Position numbers and translations under genes: made by a program
Part shown: positions 53,323 through 62,499 of the stretch, one piece after another
Layout: the number at the start of each line of letters is the position of its first letter
How positions within the stretch are numbered: the first letter of the stretch is position 1
Source of the DNA: Candidatus Fermentibacteraceae bacterium
GTDB taxonomy: Bacteria > Fermentibacterota > Fermentibacteria > Fermentibacterales > JCC-6
DNA: 64,000 nt
Assembly: GCA_016744855.1 (NCBI GenBank)
Contig: JADGDO010000003.1
Location: 1 to 64,000, forward strand
Direction of reading: 5' to 3'
Notes under the pieces: generated by a model
The model's database searches: none
Told to the model about the DNA's origin: nothing
The model's input: the letters and a program-made list of their open reading frames with translations, nothing else

Positions 53323-53787
53323 CTATATTCCTGTGCTCAAGTCCTGAGCATTAAACTGAATGCTGTACAATTCCTCGAAACGAAGTGCCGCAAAAAGATC
53401 AACCATTATTCCCATTGGCACACGGGTGTCTGCATTGAGAACAATGACATCAAGGTGCTTGTTCTGCTCACGCCAGAACTTGTCTGCAAGGCTCTTAAGC
53501 TGCACTGCAACCTGATCCATAGGCAGATCGTAATCGCCTATTCTTGCAACAACAAGACTCTGATCATCACCGGGAGTAATCTGTTTGATCCAGACTGTCA
53601 CGGTGAGGTTCTCTTTACCCAGCTCACTCATTACCTGAGGATGAGCTTGGGGAAAGCGAATCCTGAGACCACTGTCATCCTTGAAAATGGTTGTTGCCAT
53701 GAAGAAAACAAGAAGCAGGAATACAATATCCGACATGGTGCTCGAAGATATTGAGTCTCCAACTTTCATTCTTCTTTTAAACTTCAT
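53323..53787 (-). CDS. exbD: ExbD/TolR-family protein (short form)
   Basis: A 154-residue biopolymer transport protein with one membrane helix (about 18-36) carrying the functional aspartate in SDIVFLLLVFFMATT. The rest is periplasmic, ending in DTRVPMGIMVDLFAALR. It shares one base with the upstream longer ExbD gene. Confidence 0.94.
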   Translation of the reverse strand: MKFKRRMKVGDSISSSTMSDIVFLLLVFFMATTIFKDDSGLRIRFPQAHPQVMSELGKENLTVTVWIKQITPGDDQSLVVARIGDYDLPMDQVAVQLKSLADKFWREQNKHLDVIVLNADTRVPMGIMVDLFAALRFEELYSIQFNAQDLSTGI

Positions 53788-54533
53788 TACACTCCACCTC
53801 CAAGTCGTTCCTGAAGTGTGATACCCGTACGGCTGACACCATTGCGCCTGATAACATCAAGCGTTGAAATCATACCGTCGTAATCACAGTCAGGGAAAAA
53901 CTTGAGAATAACAACAAGCTCACTCTCTCTTACGGCTGAAGCAATATCTCCCTGCCTGGCATCAGCCAGAACGAGAGTATCACCGAAAGCCACTTCTCCA
54001 AAGTTTGGATCGATGACTACAGGAGCATCTCCACCCATGATTTCACGGATTAGTCCGGATCTAACTACCGGAATGAGATTCTCCGCCTGAATCGCCGAAC
54101 TCAAACTGGAATAAGTACCTGAAGGTACACCCTTTGCAACTTCCAGGTTATTGAGCAGTCGGATGGAAGTAGCTTCCACTGTTTCTGCTCTCTGGGCCGC
54201 AAGGGTCATTATTCCATCCTGAAGTTCCGGGTCATCAAGTGCGACATCCTCGCCGGCTCTGGCCCTCTGCAGCGGCCCATTGGGGGGTGCCTGATCTATA
54301 AGAGCAACGTAGCTCCCAAGACCCCACTGCTTGATGGTCATAACCAGTCGATTAGTCTCATCGATTACCACCTCTTCTGTCACCTCATCGGGCTTTTTAG
54401 GCAGCTGATAGCTGATGCCCTTCTGAACATCAAAGGTGGTTGTCACCAGGAAGAAGATCAGCAGCAGGAATGCAATATCGGACATGGACGAATCAGAAAA
54501 TTCGCCTGTTGCCCGTGGTTTTTTACTGCGCAT
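53787..54533 (-). CDS. exbD: ExbD-family protein (long form)
   Basis: The protein has 248 residues. The membrane helix with SDIAFLLLIFFLVTTT (about 17-33) has the same aspartate position. The periplasmic part is about 100 residues longer than in standard ExbD. It includes a stretch with GDDAPVVIDPNFG-like content (GGDAPVVIDPNFGEVAFGD) before the usual ExbD end, so it may be a two-unit fusion. Two different ExbD proteins in one operon are also known in other FCB bacteria. Confidence 0.92.
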   Translation of the reverse strand: MRSKKPRATGEFSDSSMSDIAFLLLIFFLVTTTFDVQKGISYQLPKKPDEVTEEVVIDETNRLVMTIKQWGLGSYVALIDQAPPNGPLQRARAGEDVALDDPELQDGIMTLAAQRAETVEATSIRLLNNLEVAKGVPSGTYSSLSSAIQAENLIPVVRSGLIREIMGGDAPVVIDPNFGEVAFGDTLVLADARQGDIASAVRESELVVILKFFPDCDYDGMISTLDVIRRNGVSRTGITLQERLGGGV

Positions 54534-54545
54534 TCTTGCTCCTTA

Positions 54546-55385
54546 TCACAACTGCTTGAGATGTTCCATGTCGGCAAGCTGGTCAACGAGGTACACGCTT
54601 GCCTCTTCCATATCTGTTACAAAACGACCGATCTTGGAGATGAAGAAGTTGTTCGCCATCTGAATGGGAATTGCCACAATAAGACCAGAGGCCGTAGTGA
54701 TAAGCGCTTCCTGAATACCGCCTGCTACGAGGCTGGCATCAACATTCTTGGCTGCAGCAATCTCTCCGAAAGCACGGATCATTCCAGAAACCGTACCAAG
54801 GAAACCTATCATTGGAGCGACACTTGAAACTGTCGCAAGAACAACAAGGCCTTTCTCAAGATGTGCCATTTCAATTGAGCCGGCGCTCTCTATTGCCTTT
54901 TCAACATCAACAAGACCCTTGTCTCTTCTCATGAGCCCAGCTCTGAGAATAGCAGATACAGGACCGCGTGTGCGATCACAGAGATTCTCTGCACCGCTCA
55001 AGTCGCCCTTGCGGATATATCCGCCAAGCTGCTCAAGGAATTTGTTAACATCGAGCTTTGCTTTGCTGAAAGTAATAAATCTTTCAACAGTAACAGCGAT
55101 ACCAATTATCAAAGCAAGAAGAAGTGGCCACATGAAGTTTCCACCGGAGATAAACAGATCCTTAAGATCCATACTGGCGCTCTGTGAACGCTCAACTTCT
55201 TCTGCTACAGGTGCCTCGGAAGCATCATCCTGCATGGTCTCTGCAACCGGTTCTTCAACTGGAGCAGGAACTTCCTCAACTGTTTCGGTCACCTCATCGG
55301 TGGTTTCTATTGCTTCCGGTTCTTCACCCTGAGCCATGGCAAAAGGTGCCATGATCAGAAGAAGTACCAGCAGTATTTTATGCAT
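54546..55385 (-). CDS. exbB: ExbB/TolQ/MotA-family proton channel protein
   Basis: Start ATG 55385 (AAGGAGAG upstream), 279 residues. It has a cleavable signal peptide and an acidic Glu/Val/Ala-rich spacer (about 20-70). Three membrane segments follow, at about 93-115, 180-200 and 227-248, with APMIGFLGTVSGMIRAF (about 192-208), the family signature. Together with the two ExbD and TonB it should form the energising complex in the inner membrane. Confidence 0.94.
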   Translation of the reverse strand: MHKILLVLLLIMAPFAMAQGEEPEAIETTDEVTETVEEVPAPVEEPVAETMQDDASEAPVAEEVERSQSASMDLKDLFISGGNFMWPLLLALIIGIAVTVERFITFSKAKLDVNKFLEQLGGYIRKGDLSGAENLCDRTRGPVSAILRAGLMRRDKGLVDVEKAIESAGSIEMAHLEKGLVVLATVSSVAPMIGFLGTVSGMIRAFGEIAAAKNVDASLVAGGIQEALITTASGLIVAIPIQMANNFFISKIGRFVTDMEEASVYLVDQLADMEHLKQL

Positions 55386-55429
55386 CTGGTAACTCTCCTT
55401 GTTCTTGCGGAATAGTCCGCCTAAAATTC

Positions 55430-58195
55430 CTACCATTCGAAATCTATACCGAATCTGATCTGTCTTCTGCGTGAGTAAGCAGCAGGGTTACCCATTCCAC
55501 CAGTTGGATCGTGGCTTGGCTCACCGGTACCGGTAAGATCAGCGTCGTACCATGCTGGATCAATAATGGTGTTGATGTTTGCGCGATTGAAGAGATTGAG
55601 TGCCCATACGTAGACATTCAAAGAAGTATCGCCCATCCAGAACATTTTATTGAGTTTTGCATTGGTGTTCATGGTGAAAGGATAGCGCTCGCCGTTAATC
55701 TGTGGATCTTCTGTGGCCTGGCTGCTGGCATTGTAAGGATAGCCGCTTCCATAGTTCCACTGAACTGAAAGACCAAGACCCTGAAGGTAACGAACTCCGC
55801 CCCATGCTGGACCCTCGTTGCGAGGAATGCGGAAATCTGCATTCACATTAACAACATGTCTCTGATCCCAGTCAAGGAAACTCTCACGCTTAGGAATAAC
55901 CCAGCCTGCCCATGCGTAAGTGTAATTCTGGGTTGAGCTTGAACTCTTACCCTTGGCGATAGCATAAGTGTAGTTAGTGGAGAAACTGACGAAGTTTGAG
56001 GGGCGTCTCATGAGAGTAAACTCTGCACCACGAACATTACCGTAATCACCATTGATAAAGAGGTCATATGAGTCTACAGCTGTGAAGTAGTTCTTCTGCA
56101 TGTCGATAAGACCAGTGATGTCTTTGTAGTAACCGGTGACATCGAGCATTGTCAACTCGTCAAACTGATGCTTCACACCAACTTCATAAGCAATGGTTTC
56201 CTCTGGCTCAAGATCCGGGTTACCCACGATTGGGAACGCACCGGAGAGATCAAAGTCTGCACCATCAAATATGTTGTTGAAATCTGGAATCTGGAAATAG
56301 TGACCGTATGTGAAGTGAAGAACATCACGCTCTGTAATCGGATGGCTGAAGCCAAGACGAGGACTGAGGTGATATTTTGCGCTAACACTTACAGGATTCG
56401 CAATGTGATCAGCATCGCCTACAGATGTTCCCGGATTAACAGGATCTGTAAGGTCTGCAGGGTAGTTATCGTAGTTGGGGTCGAAGTAGTCAAAACGAAG
56501 ACCCGCATTAACGATCATTCCTCTGTACTCCATCTTATCCTGGAGATAAGCAGAAGCAGCATGTGGGAATGAATGCCACTGACCCATGTAGATATTACCA
56601 CCGGAAGCGGTGTCTACTGTGAAATCGTAGATATCGTAATATTTACCCTCAACACCGAACTTCAACTGATGCTGCTGGTTAACCTGACTGGTAACGTCAA
56701 GTCTTGCTGTTGAAGTTGAGCTTCTCTGATCCATCCAGGCGTTTCTGTCTATACCGGAACGGTAGAAACCTTGGCTGTCCTGTGTACGATCAGGGGTGTA
56801 GTTAAGCCAGTCATCTCTGCTGAAGTCATCACCGAAGAAGCCGCCGCCCTCTGCCCTTGTTTTTCTCTGATAATCAGTGACATACTGATTAATCTTGAAT
56901 TCAAGGAAACTGGCATCACTCAAAGTCTGAGTAAGGCCCATGGCGATAGTGTAGTTTTCAGTAAAGCCTGTTGGAAGGCCATAAAGAAGGTTGGATCCGG
57001 GATGGATCTCACCAGTGAGAGGATCCTCATAGGGATCTTCATATCTGGCATAGGACCAACCGCGATAAACACGGGCTTCCTGATCTCTGTAAAATCCACT
57101 GAAATTCAGTTTGGTTCTGGGGTTAGGTTTGATAGTAAGCTTAAGGCTACCATTGATCTGCTCACTACCGGTGTTCAGATAGTAACCGTAGTTTCCATCT
57201 GTACCGCCACCATTCTGCAACCATTTAACTGAACCGAAGAAACGAACATCGGCGCCAACATCGAGACCCATTGCAGGCAGAAGCAACTGCGTAATGGGTT
57301 CGGGTCCGCCGAGGGATGCTTCTGCAGAAAGCCTTGCCTCTGAAAAAGCAGCAGGCTTGTTGCCACCAAATTCCTGAAGTGGCATGCCATCAGTGCCGTC
57401 GAAGTTGGTACCAGCCCACCAGGAACCGGGATAACCCCAGGTCCAGTCTTTTGAAATACCGAGAGCATCAAAATCATTACCATTCATGGCGAGGGAACCG
57501 GTAAAACGGCGTCCACCTTCACGGGTAACAACATTGATAATACCAGACTGAGCATTTCCATATTCTGCACCGAAACCACCGGAAATAATGGATGTTTCAG
57601 CTACTGCAGAAAGAGGAAGTGATGTGTCAGAGTTGTTACCGTTCGGGTTGGTCTGTGATACACCATCCACAACATAAGCAACCTCTCCATCACGACCGCC
57701 GCGCATATGAAGTCCGCCGCGATCAAGGGCACCAGCCTGCTGGTTTACCACATCGGTAATACCTGCAACTGGCATTGTTCTGATCTCATCGCGACTCACA
57801 ACAGATACACTCGATGTGACGCCACGAAGAATCATACCCCTCTGATCTGTTACGGTAATAACAGTGCTACCTACAGCTTCGGGGTTAAGAATGAAATCCA
57901 TACGGGTGGTCATGTCAACGATGACACTTGCACCTTCCATGGTCTGCTCGCCCATACCAACCATGCTTGACCTGAGATTATAAGTCCCGGGTTGCAGATT
58001 GATGATGAAGTACTCTCCATTTGGATCCGTCATTGCACCAAAAGAAGTACCAATAATCATCACAGTCGCACCGATCAACGGATTTCCGTCCGAATCGGTA
58101 ACACGACCGGCGATCTTACCGGTAGTTCCAGCGGTAGCAGCGAGGGACACAAAAAGTAGTAAAGCAAGCGAAATTACTGTCGCTCTTCTAAACAC
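55430..58195 (-). CDS. TonB-dependent receptor with carboxypeptidase-regulatory-like N-domain
   Basis: Start GTG 58195, chosen because AAAGGAGC lies seven bases upstream and a signal peptide begins there; a longer ATG frame is unlikely. It is 921 residues. A CarboxypepD-regulatory-like domain (GKIAGRVTDSDGNPLIGATVMI, about 24-105), a plug domain (IRTMPVAGITDVVNQQAGALDRGGLHMRGGRDGEVAYVVDGV, about 145-220), and a 22-strand-type barrel follow, ending in IRFGIDFEW. It lies upstream of exbB-exbD-exbD-tonB, so the uptake apparatus is encoded in one operon. The substrate is unknown. Confidence 0.94.
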   Translation of the reverse strand: MFRRATVISLALLLFVSLAATAGTTGKIAGRVTDSDGNPLIGATVMIIGTSFGAMTDPNGEYFIINLQPGTYNLRSSMVGMGEQTMEGASVIVDMTTRMDFILNPEAVGSTVITVTDQRGMILRGVTSSVSVVSRDEIRTMPVAGITDVVNQQAGALDRGGLHMRGGRDGEVAYVVDGVSQTNPNGNNSDTSLPLSAVAETSIISGGFGAEYGNAQSGIINVVTREGGRRFTGSLAMNGNDFDALGISKDWTWGYPGSWWAGTNFDGTDGMPLQEFGGNKPAAFSEARLSAEASLGGPEPITQLLLPAMGLDVGADVRFFGSVKWLQNGGGTDGNYGYYLNTGSEQINGSLKLTIKPNPRTKLNFSGFYRDQEARVYRGWSYARYEDPYEDPLTGEIHPGSNLLYGLPTGFTENYTIAMGLTQTLSDASFLEFKINQYVTDYQRKTRAEGGGFFGDDFSRDDWLNYTPDRTQDSQGFYRSGIDRNAWMDQRSSTSTARLDVTSQVNQQHQLKFGVEGKYYDIYDFTVDTASGGNIYMGQWHSFPHAASAYLQDKMEYRGMIVNAGLRFDYFDPNYDNYPADLTDPVNPGTSVGDADHIANPVSVSAKYHLSPRLGFSHPITERDVLHFTYGHYFQIPDFNNIFDGADFDLSGAFPIVGNPDLEPEETIAYEVGVKHQFDELTMLDVTGYYKDITGLIDMQKNYFTAVDSYDLFINGDYGNVRGAEFTLMRRPSNFVSFSTNYTYAIAKGKSSSSTQNYTYAWAGWVIPKRESFLDWDQRHVVNVNADFRIPRNEGPAWGGVRYLQGLGLSVQWNYGSGYPYNASSQATEDPQINGERYPFTMNTNAKLNKMFWMGDTSLNVYVWALNLFNRANINTIIDPAWYDADLTGTGEPSHDPTGGMGNPAAYSRRRQIRFGIDFEW

Positions 58196-58321
58196 TTTGC
58201 AGCTCCTTTCTCCTTTGCTACAAACTGTGCAAATATCAGACACTCCAGCGTACACCCCCTGAAAGTATCCTATTTGCACTAACAAATAACCATTACCACG
58301 ACAAGCGTGGCCACCTAACAC

Positions 58322-58349
58322 TTTACAGCACACTGATTTACAGCGCACT
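58322..58349. repeat. Paired 13-base direct repeat upstream of the receptor operon
   Basis: TTTACAGCACACT (58322-58334) and TTTACAGCGCACT (58337-58349) differ at one base and repeat with a 15-base period. A CCACG-CGTGG dyad lies at 58296-58310. This 58196-58681 stretch is otherwise non-coding apart from a weak ORF. The repeats could bind a regulator. Confidence 0.4.
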
Positions 58350-58566
58350 AACCTATTGTCACACAACTCTTTCCTGTTGTAGGATACATAAGCCTCGGAA
58401 CCGTGTCAAGAAGTCGACAATAGGCTTCCTGGAACAACAAAACAGGATCAGGGTATAAGTGCTTCTGCTCACTACAGGTAACTCGGATTTCACCAAAAGA
58501 GGGAAGCAGTAACAGCGATGTTTTTTTTGATGACGCTGTTGCCGGCAGTTTGCAGTCAAGTTCCAT
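58348..58566 (-). CDS. Possible small protein upstream of the receptor gene
   Basis: A 72-residue frame from ATG 58566 preceded by GAAGGGAG. It has four cysteines and the hydrophobic patch TSLLLLPSFGEIRV, with no recognised domain. It is on the same strand as, and 150 bases before, the receptor gene. Without homologues it may be spurious. Confidence 0.35.
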   Translation of the reverse strand: MELDCKLPATASSKKTSLLLLPSFGEIRVTCSEQKHLYPDPVLLFQEAYCRLLDTVPRLMYPTTGKSCVTIG

Positions 58567-58681
58567 TTTCCCTTCTCCCTTCTACATCTATAACAGATTG
58601 ATATCCAAATAGTTCATTAATTACAACGATTAATCTCTACAAAGCAAACTATCATTGCACCAATTGAGTTCAGTACCCAAT

Positions 58682-59749
58682 CTAAAACACCTTCTCTAAA
58701 CCGATCATTATAGTCTCACCGCTGTCATACAGGTGGTTGATGTAACTTTGAGGTACTGCACCTCCATCGCGCCATCTTCCCTGGAACTGATAAGCTCCGG
58801 ACACCCGGTAATTACTGAAAGAGTAATCACCCCCAAAACTGAGACCCATACCTGTTTTTAGGGCCTGATCCGGTCTGTAGCCAGAAACACCCATAGACAT
58901 GAAACAGTTATCTACAATAGTGGGATATCTTGCGAAAGCAGCGACTTTCAGATTATCCCCATCCAGCAATGAAAGCTCTGTACCTAGAAACCCACCCTCC
59001 ATCCATGGGAAGGATGCCGCAGCTCCAAGATTGACAGATGAATGGTAACGAGAATCTCCGGTTACAAAACTGGAATACAGAGAGACATAACTCGCATTGA
59101 GAGATGCACCTCCCCTGCAGGCAAATTTAGAATGATCCCATGAATCGAGAAAGGTTGAATCCGGTCCGGTAACTCTGTTCGCATATGTTGTTGATTCGCC
59201 GCTTCCGAACCTGAGTCCGGGTGAGATACCCAGTTTTACAGGGCCGATTGAACCAGCAATAGAAAAGAGAGCCTCGGTTAATTCTCCGGATGCATCAGTT
59301 ACAAGACTTCTCCACAACTCTCTGTGGTTATAGCCAACTTCCACATAATCGTAAGCAGAGGCCGTCATCTGGAATTGCGATACTGTTGCCATGCCAATCC
59401 CGGCAGCAAATCGCTTGCCGATCGGTACAGACAGTGCAATCGAACCTGTTGGAGACATTGAGCCTAAGCTGAAACGATACGGTTCTGTGCAGGTAAAGTG
59501 ATATGTAATCTCTTCTCTCCAACCTGTTGCCCAACCTGTACACGCAAGGGAAACTTTGTCTGAACCAGCGAGCGCTGCAGGATTTGTAAAAATGGAAAAG
59601 GCTGAATTAGTCTGAGGAACTGTTGCACCAACGAGGCCTGCACTGAACGGGCTGAAACTCTGTGTTCTTCCACCTCTTTCAGATGAGTCCCAGAAGCCGT
59701 AACCAAAAGCTGCAATCGCAGATATTAAAAGAACAACAAAGCATTTCAT
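58682..59749 (-). CDS. Outer-membrane-type beta-barrel protein of unknown function
   Basis: Start ATG 59749 with AGGAGGTCAG upstream; 355 residues. It has a signal peptide (about 1-17), then FSPFSAGLVGATVPQTNSAFSIFTNPAALAGSDK, a motif like that of PorV/FadL-type barrels in which NPA follows the first strand. Repeated amphipathic strands run to the C-terminal Phe. It is smaller and more divergent than the PorV-like protein. It is alone, with its own ribosome site, and faces no operon partner closely. Confidence 0.78.
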   Translation of the reverse strand: MKCFVVLLISAIAAFGYGFWDSSERGGRTQSFSPFSAGLVGATVPQTNSAFSIFTNPAALAGSDKVSLACTGWATGWREEITYHFTCTEPYRFSLGSMSPTGSIALSVPIGKRFAAGIGMATVSQFQMTASAYDYVEVGYNHRELWRSLVTDASGELTEALFSIAGSIGPVKLGISPGLRFGSGESTTYANRVTGPDSTFLDSWDHSKFACRGGASLNASYVSLYSSFVTGDSRYHSSVNLGAAASFPWMEGGFLGTELSLLDGDNLKVAAFARYPTIVDNCFMSMGVSGYRPDQALKTGMGLSFGGDYSFSNYRVSGAYQFQGRWRDGGAVPQSYINHLYDSGETIMIGLEKVF

Positions 59750-59920
59750 AGCTGACCTCCTGAACGTGTTAAAGTGCATCTTCTAAAGAGATGATAAGGC
59801 ACTTCTCGCACAGGGTCAACACTCTTATTCGTACTAAGGACACTGGGCACCGCACATCTGCATGCAATGTTATAATACATAATCATTTCAAGCATAATTG
59901 CTATTCATTAGAATCTTTAT

Positions 59921-59956
59921 GAAAGAAAGCGGGTGAAGCTTGCACTTCACCCGCTT
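59921..59956 (-). terminator. Rho-independent terminator
   Basis: A perfect 12-base-pair stem (59927-59938 with 59945-59956) with a six-base loop. On the minus strand it is followed by a T-rich stretch. It ends the small secreted-protein gene. Confidence 0.88.
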
Positions 59957-59976
59957 GTCTGGAAATATGAGAACAA

Positions 59977-60315
59977 TTAATCGATATCAGAAAGTGTTAC
60001 TGTAAAGATATTATCATCATTGCTCGTACCGTAATCTTCACCATCAACTCCGAAGAAGGTGTAAGTATCTCCATCAACATCTTCAAGCTGAATGTCAAAG
60101 AGTTCAGTTTCCCAGTTAAGATCACTTACGTCAAACTCGTAAGTATCTCCATCATACATAATGTCACTGCCGAGCCAGTCTCCGCCGAATGAGTCATCAG
60201 AAGATTCACTGATATACACGAAGTATACATCATACCCAGTGTCATTTGTGATCTCGAAATACTGTCCGAAAGAAACAAAGGCAAGTGCTGTGAGGGCAAG
60301 AAGGGCAAATTTCAT
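59977..60315 (-). CDS. Small acidic secreted protein (NDTGYDVYFVYIS motif)
   Basis: Start ATG 60315 (GAGGAG upstream), 112 residues. It has a signal peptide of about 18 residues, then FEITNDTGYDVYFVYISESSDDSFGGDWLG-like content: an N-x-TGY...YVS-S...W-G-x-D-x-L-G pattern seen in small secreted proteins of many bacteria whose role is not known. Very acidic (many Asp). It is monocistronic, with its own terminator. Confidence 0.75.
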   Translation of the reverse strand: MKFALLALTALAFVSFGQYFEITNDTGYDVYFVYISESSDDSFGGDWLGSDIMYDGDTYEFDVSDLNWETELFDIQLEDVDGDTYTFFGVDGEDYGTSNDDNIFTVTLSDID

Positions 60316-60372
60316 TTTTTCTCCTCTTTTGTACCTGGACAAGTCCCGATTTGAGACCCGCTCATAATACTT

Positions 60373-61017
60373 CTATAAGTGTATTCCCATCGTTGGTAAC
60401 CATTCAAACAAAAGGAACTGTGTCTGTCCGATCAGAAGACTGATACGGGCCATTACTGTGTATCCGAAACTGGCACCGAATGCCACCATAAGAATTGTAA
60501 TACCTATGTTTGCAGCTCCTCCTACAACTCCTGTATGAGCTTTGGAGAAGAAGAAGTAAACAAGGCCGCAGACAACTCCAGTGACAATAATAATATTACT
60601 GATCCAGCTAAGCAGATCACCGCCCTGACCAAGTGCAATGATGGTTCCATTTACCTGGGCAAGAGCGTTAGTCTGTAGCATAGCAGTCAAACTGAGACCT
60701 GCCCCTGTCCCCACTATCAGGGAAAGAGACATACGGCTCAGACTGGAAAGCTTAGGTACTATACGCAAAAGCATGAAGAGGGCCAGTGTACCGGGAATCA
60801 ACCAGATAGGCTGAAAACCGCCTTCTGCCGGAACAAGATTATTCCACCAGTTCGGAATCAAAACGTTCTTGATATTATAGATTACCCAGTAACCTGCACT
60901 CATTCCTACAAACAGGTGCTCTGCAAACTTATAGAAGGGATTATCCTTGTATAAAAAACTGTACAGACTGAGTGACAGCAATGCTCCCAGCCATATTCCT
61001 ACAAATGTCCAGCTCAT
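60373..61017 (-). CDS. Membrane protein of the DUF6754 cluster, distal
   Basis: A 214-residue polytopic membrane protein with about six hydrophobic segments. YKFAEHLFVGMSAGYWVIYNI (about 30-50) and the end FGYTVMARISLLIGQTQFLLF are distinct. No named family is recognised. Its ATG overlaps the stop of the preceding gene (ATGA), the last of four tightly linked genes. Confidence 0.8.
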   Translation of the reverse strand: MSWTFVGIWLGALLSLSLYSFLYKDNPFYKFAEHLFVGMSAGYWVIYNIKNVLIPNWWNNLVPAEGGFQPIWLIPGTLALFMLLRIVPKLSSLSRMSLSLIVGTGAGLSLTAMLQTNALAQVNGTIIALGQGGDLLSWISNIIIVTGVVCGLVYFFFSKAHTGVVGGAANIGITILMVAFGASFGYTVMARISLLIGQTQFLLFEWLPTMGIHL

Positions 61018-61871
61018 TTTGCCCCTCCCTTCTTCTTTTTTCCGGCCAGATAGGAGATGTTCCCCAGAATAATGAAAAGCATTATAACCAGATGAGCAAC
61101 CGACTGAGCAGCCATACCAGGTGTGGCAGTTCCTGCAGGAGGATTCTCTACACCAACCCTGACCATTGTCTCGTAATCAGCAGCTCCCTTAAGACCTCCA
61201 AGCAGGCCGACCATCTGCCCTGTTCCCAGATATGGATAGAACTGAGGCGCGCTCACTGCAGTACAACCTCCTCCGATAGGAATATTGTATCTGTCTCCTG
61301 CCATCATTACCCAGGCTGGCACACCAGGATCACCAGCGGAGAGAGAGAGAATCATATCGAAGTCGCTGAGTCGACTAATACCATCCATGACAGGCATGTC
61401 GCCAACTGGATTGCCATCATAGTCAACGGGGAAAACTGACTGAATATCGCTTCCCATCCTGACAATAAGCACACCGCCACCAGTCTTGTAACCGAGGTTA
61501 ACCCAGTCTGTGTATTCCTCTTTGCCGAGACTGTCTGCAACGGAACGCATCGCCTCGTTTCCAAGACTTACACCCATCGGCCACAGAGCGAGGGAAACGA
61601 TTTTAATATCCTTGCGCATTAAATGCTGTGAAAGAGCAACAGCCATTGGTTGAAGCTCCGGCATTGTGGATGGATCGTAATCGAAACTGAGAAGGACTGT
61701 AGAACCGGAAGGAAGAGCCTCTACAGCATCGTACATGTCTTTGCTGGGTCCTTCTCCTATTGGAATCGGAAGGCTCAATCTCATAGCCAGTGGAACAACA
61801 ACAGACAGTGCCATAACGATAAAGATGATTCTTCTGTCTATTCTCCCTAAATTCTCTACGAATGTTGCCAT
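61014..61871 (-). CDS. Membrane-bracketed protein of the DUF6754 cluster
   Basis: The protein has 285 residues. Hydrophobic segments near the N-terminus (about 15-31) and C-terminus (about 252-276) bracket a soluble domain of about 210 residues with alternating alpha/beta pattern (STVLLSFDYDPSTMPELQPMAVAL, KIVSLALWPMGVSLGNEAM). It ends in a Lys-rich tail. The order in the cluster and the one-base overlaps suggest one membrane complex. No catalytic motif is seen. Confidence 0.8.
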   Translation of the reverse strand: MATFVENLGRIDRRIIFIVMALSVVVPLAMRLSLPIPIGEGPSKDMYDAVEALPSGSTVLLSFDYDPSTMPELQPMAVALSQHLMRKDIKIVSLALWPMGVSLGNEAMRSVADSLGKEEYTDWVNLGYKTGGGVLIVRMGSDIQSVFPVDYDGNPVGDMPVMDGISRLSDFDMILSLSAGDPGVPAWVMMAGDRYNIPIGGGCTAVSAPQFYPYLGTGQMVGLLGGLKGAADYETMVRVGVENPPAGTATPGMAAQSVAHLVIMLFIILGNISYLAGKKKKGGAK

Positions 61872-62488
61872 CAGTCCGCACCTCCAAGGTAACTGCGTTC
61901 AATCCCGAAGATCATACGCAAAGAGGTGGCTACCATACCCATAGCAGCACCAATCATAACGGCTCTCTGGCCAGCAAGATTGGGAACTTGCATTATCCAC
62001 TCGCTTATACCCGGGATTTTACTCCAGATCATTGCACCAATAGGCACTCTTCCAAGCATTACAACAAAAGCACTGACAAGAAGCAGAGTTGCCCTCCAGT
62101 TGTTTGCTCTGAAAGCTCTAAAAGCAGCACTAGCCACAAAGAAAGCTAGCAGACTGAACATCGTTGCACCCATCGGCACCATCATCTGTGTAAACATGAA
62201 ATCAAATGGCCTACCCGGTTCAATGCCCAGAAAGAGACCAGTTATTATCATTACTGCAAAACCGGCAATAGTGACAGGACTGTATTTCCAGTTTTTTGCC
62301 TTGAAGCGTATCTTGTGAATGTGGACATTCAAAAGGTTTATTGCTCCCAGGAAAATAGCTGCGCTAGCCACAATCATGTACCATTCCTGAAGGCTCTCTC
62401 CCATGGACTGAGTCGCCGGGACAAAAAACTGAAGTATCATTATCATTCCGGCCACGAAGGTGATCATTAAAGGTATTACAAGTCTCAC
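61871..62488 (-). CDS. Polytopic membrane protein of the DUF6754 cluster
   Basis: A 205-residue protein from GTG (AGGAGGC nine bases upstream) with about six hydrophobic segments, including FMFTQMMVPMGATMFSLLAFFVASAAFRAFRANNW. It overlaps the next gene by one base. No family is recognised. It probably forms a complex with its neighbours in the inner membrane. Confidence 0.8.
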   Translation of the reverse strand: MRLVIPLMITFVAGMIMILQFFVPATQSMGESLQEWYMIVASAAIFLGAINLLNVHIHKIRFKAKNWKYSPVTIAGFAVMIITGLFLGIEPGRPFDFMFTQMMVPMGATMFSLLAFFVASAAFRAFRANNWRATLLLVSAFVVMLGRVPIGAMIWSKIPGISEWIMQVPNLAGQRAVMIGAAMGMVATSLRMIFGIERSYLGGAD

Positions 62489-62499
62489 TTCACAGCCTC

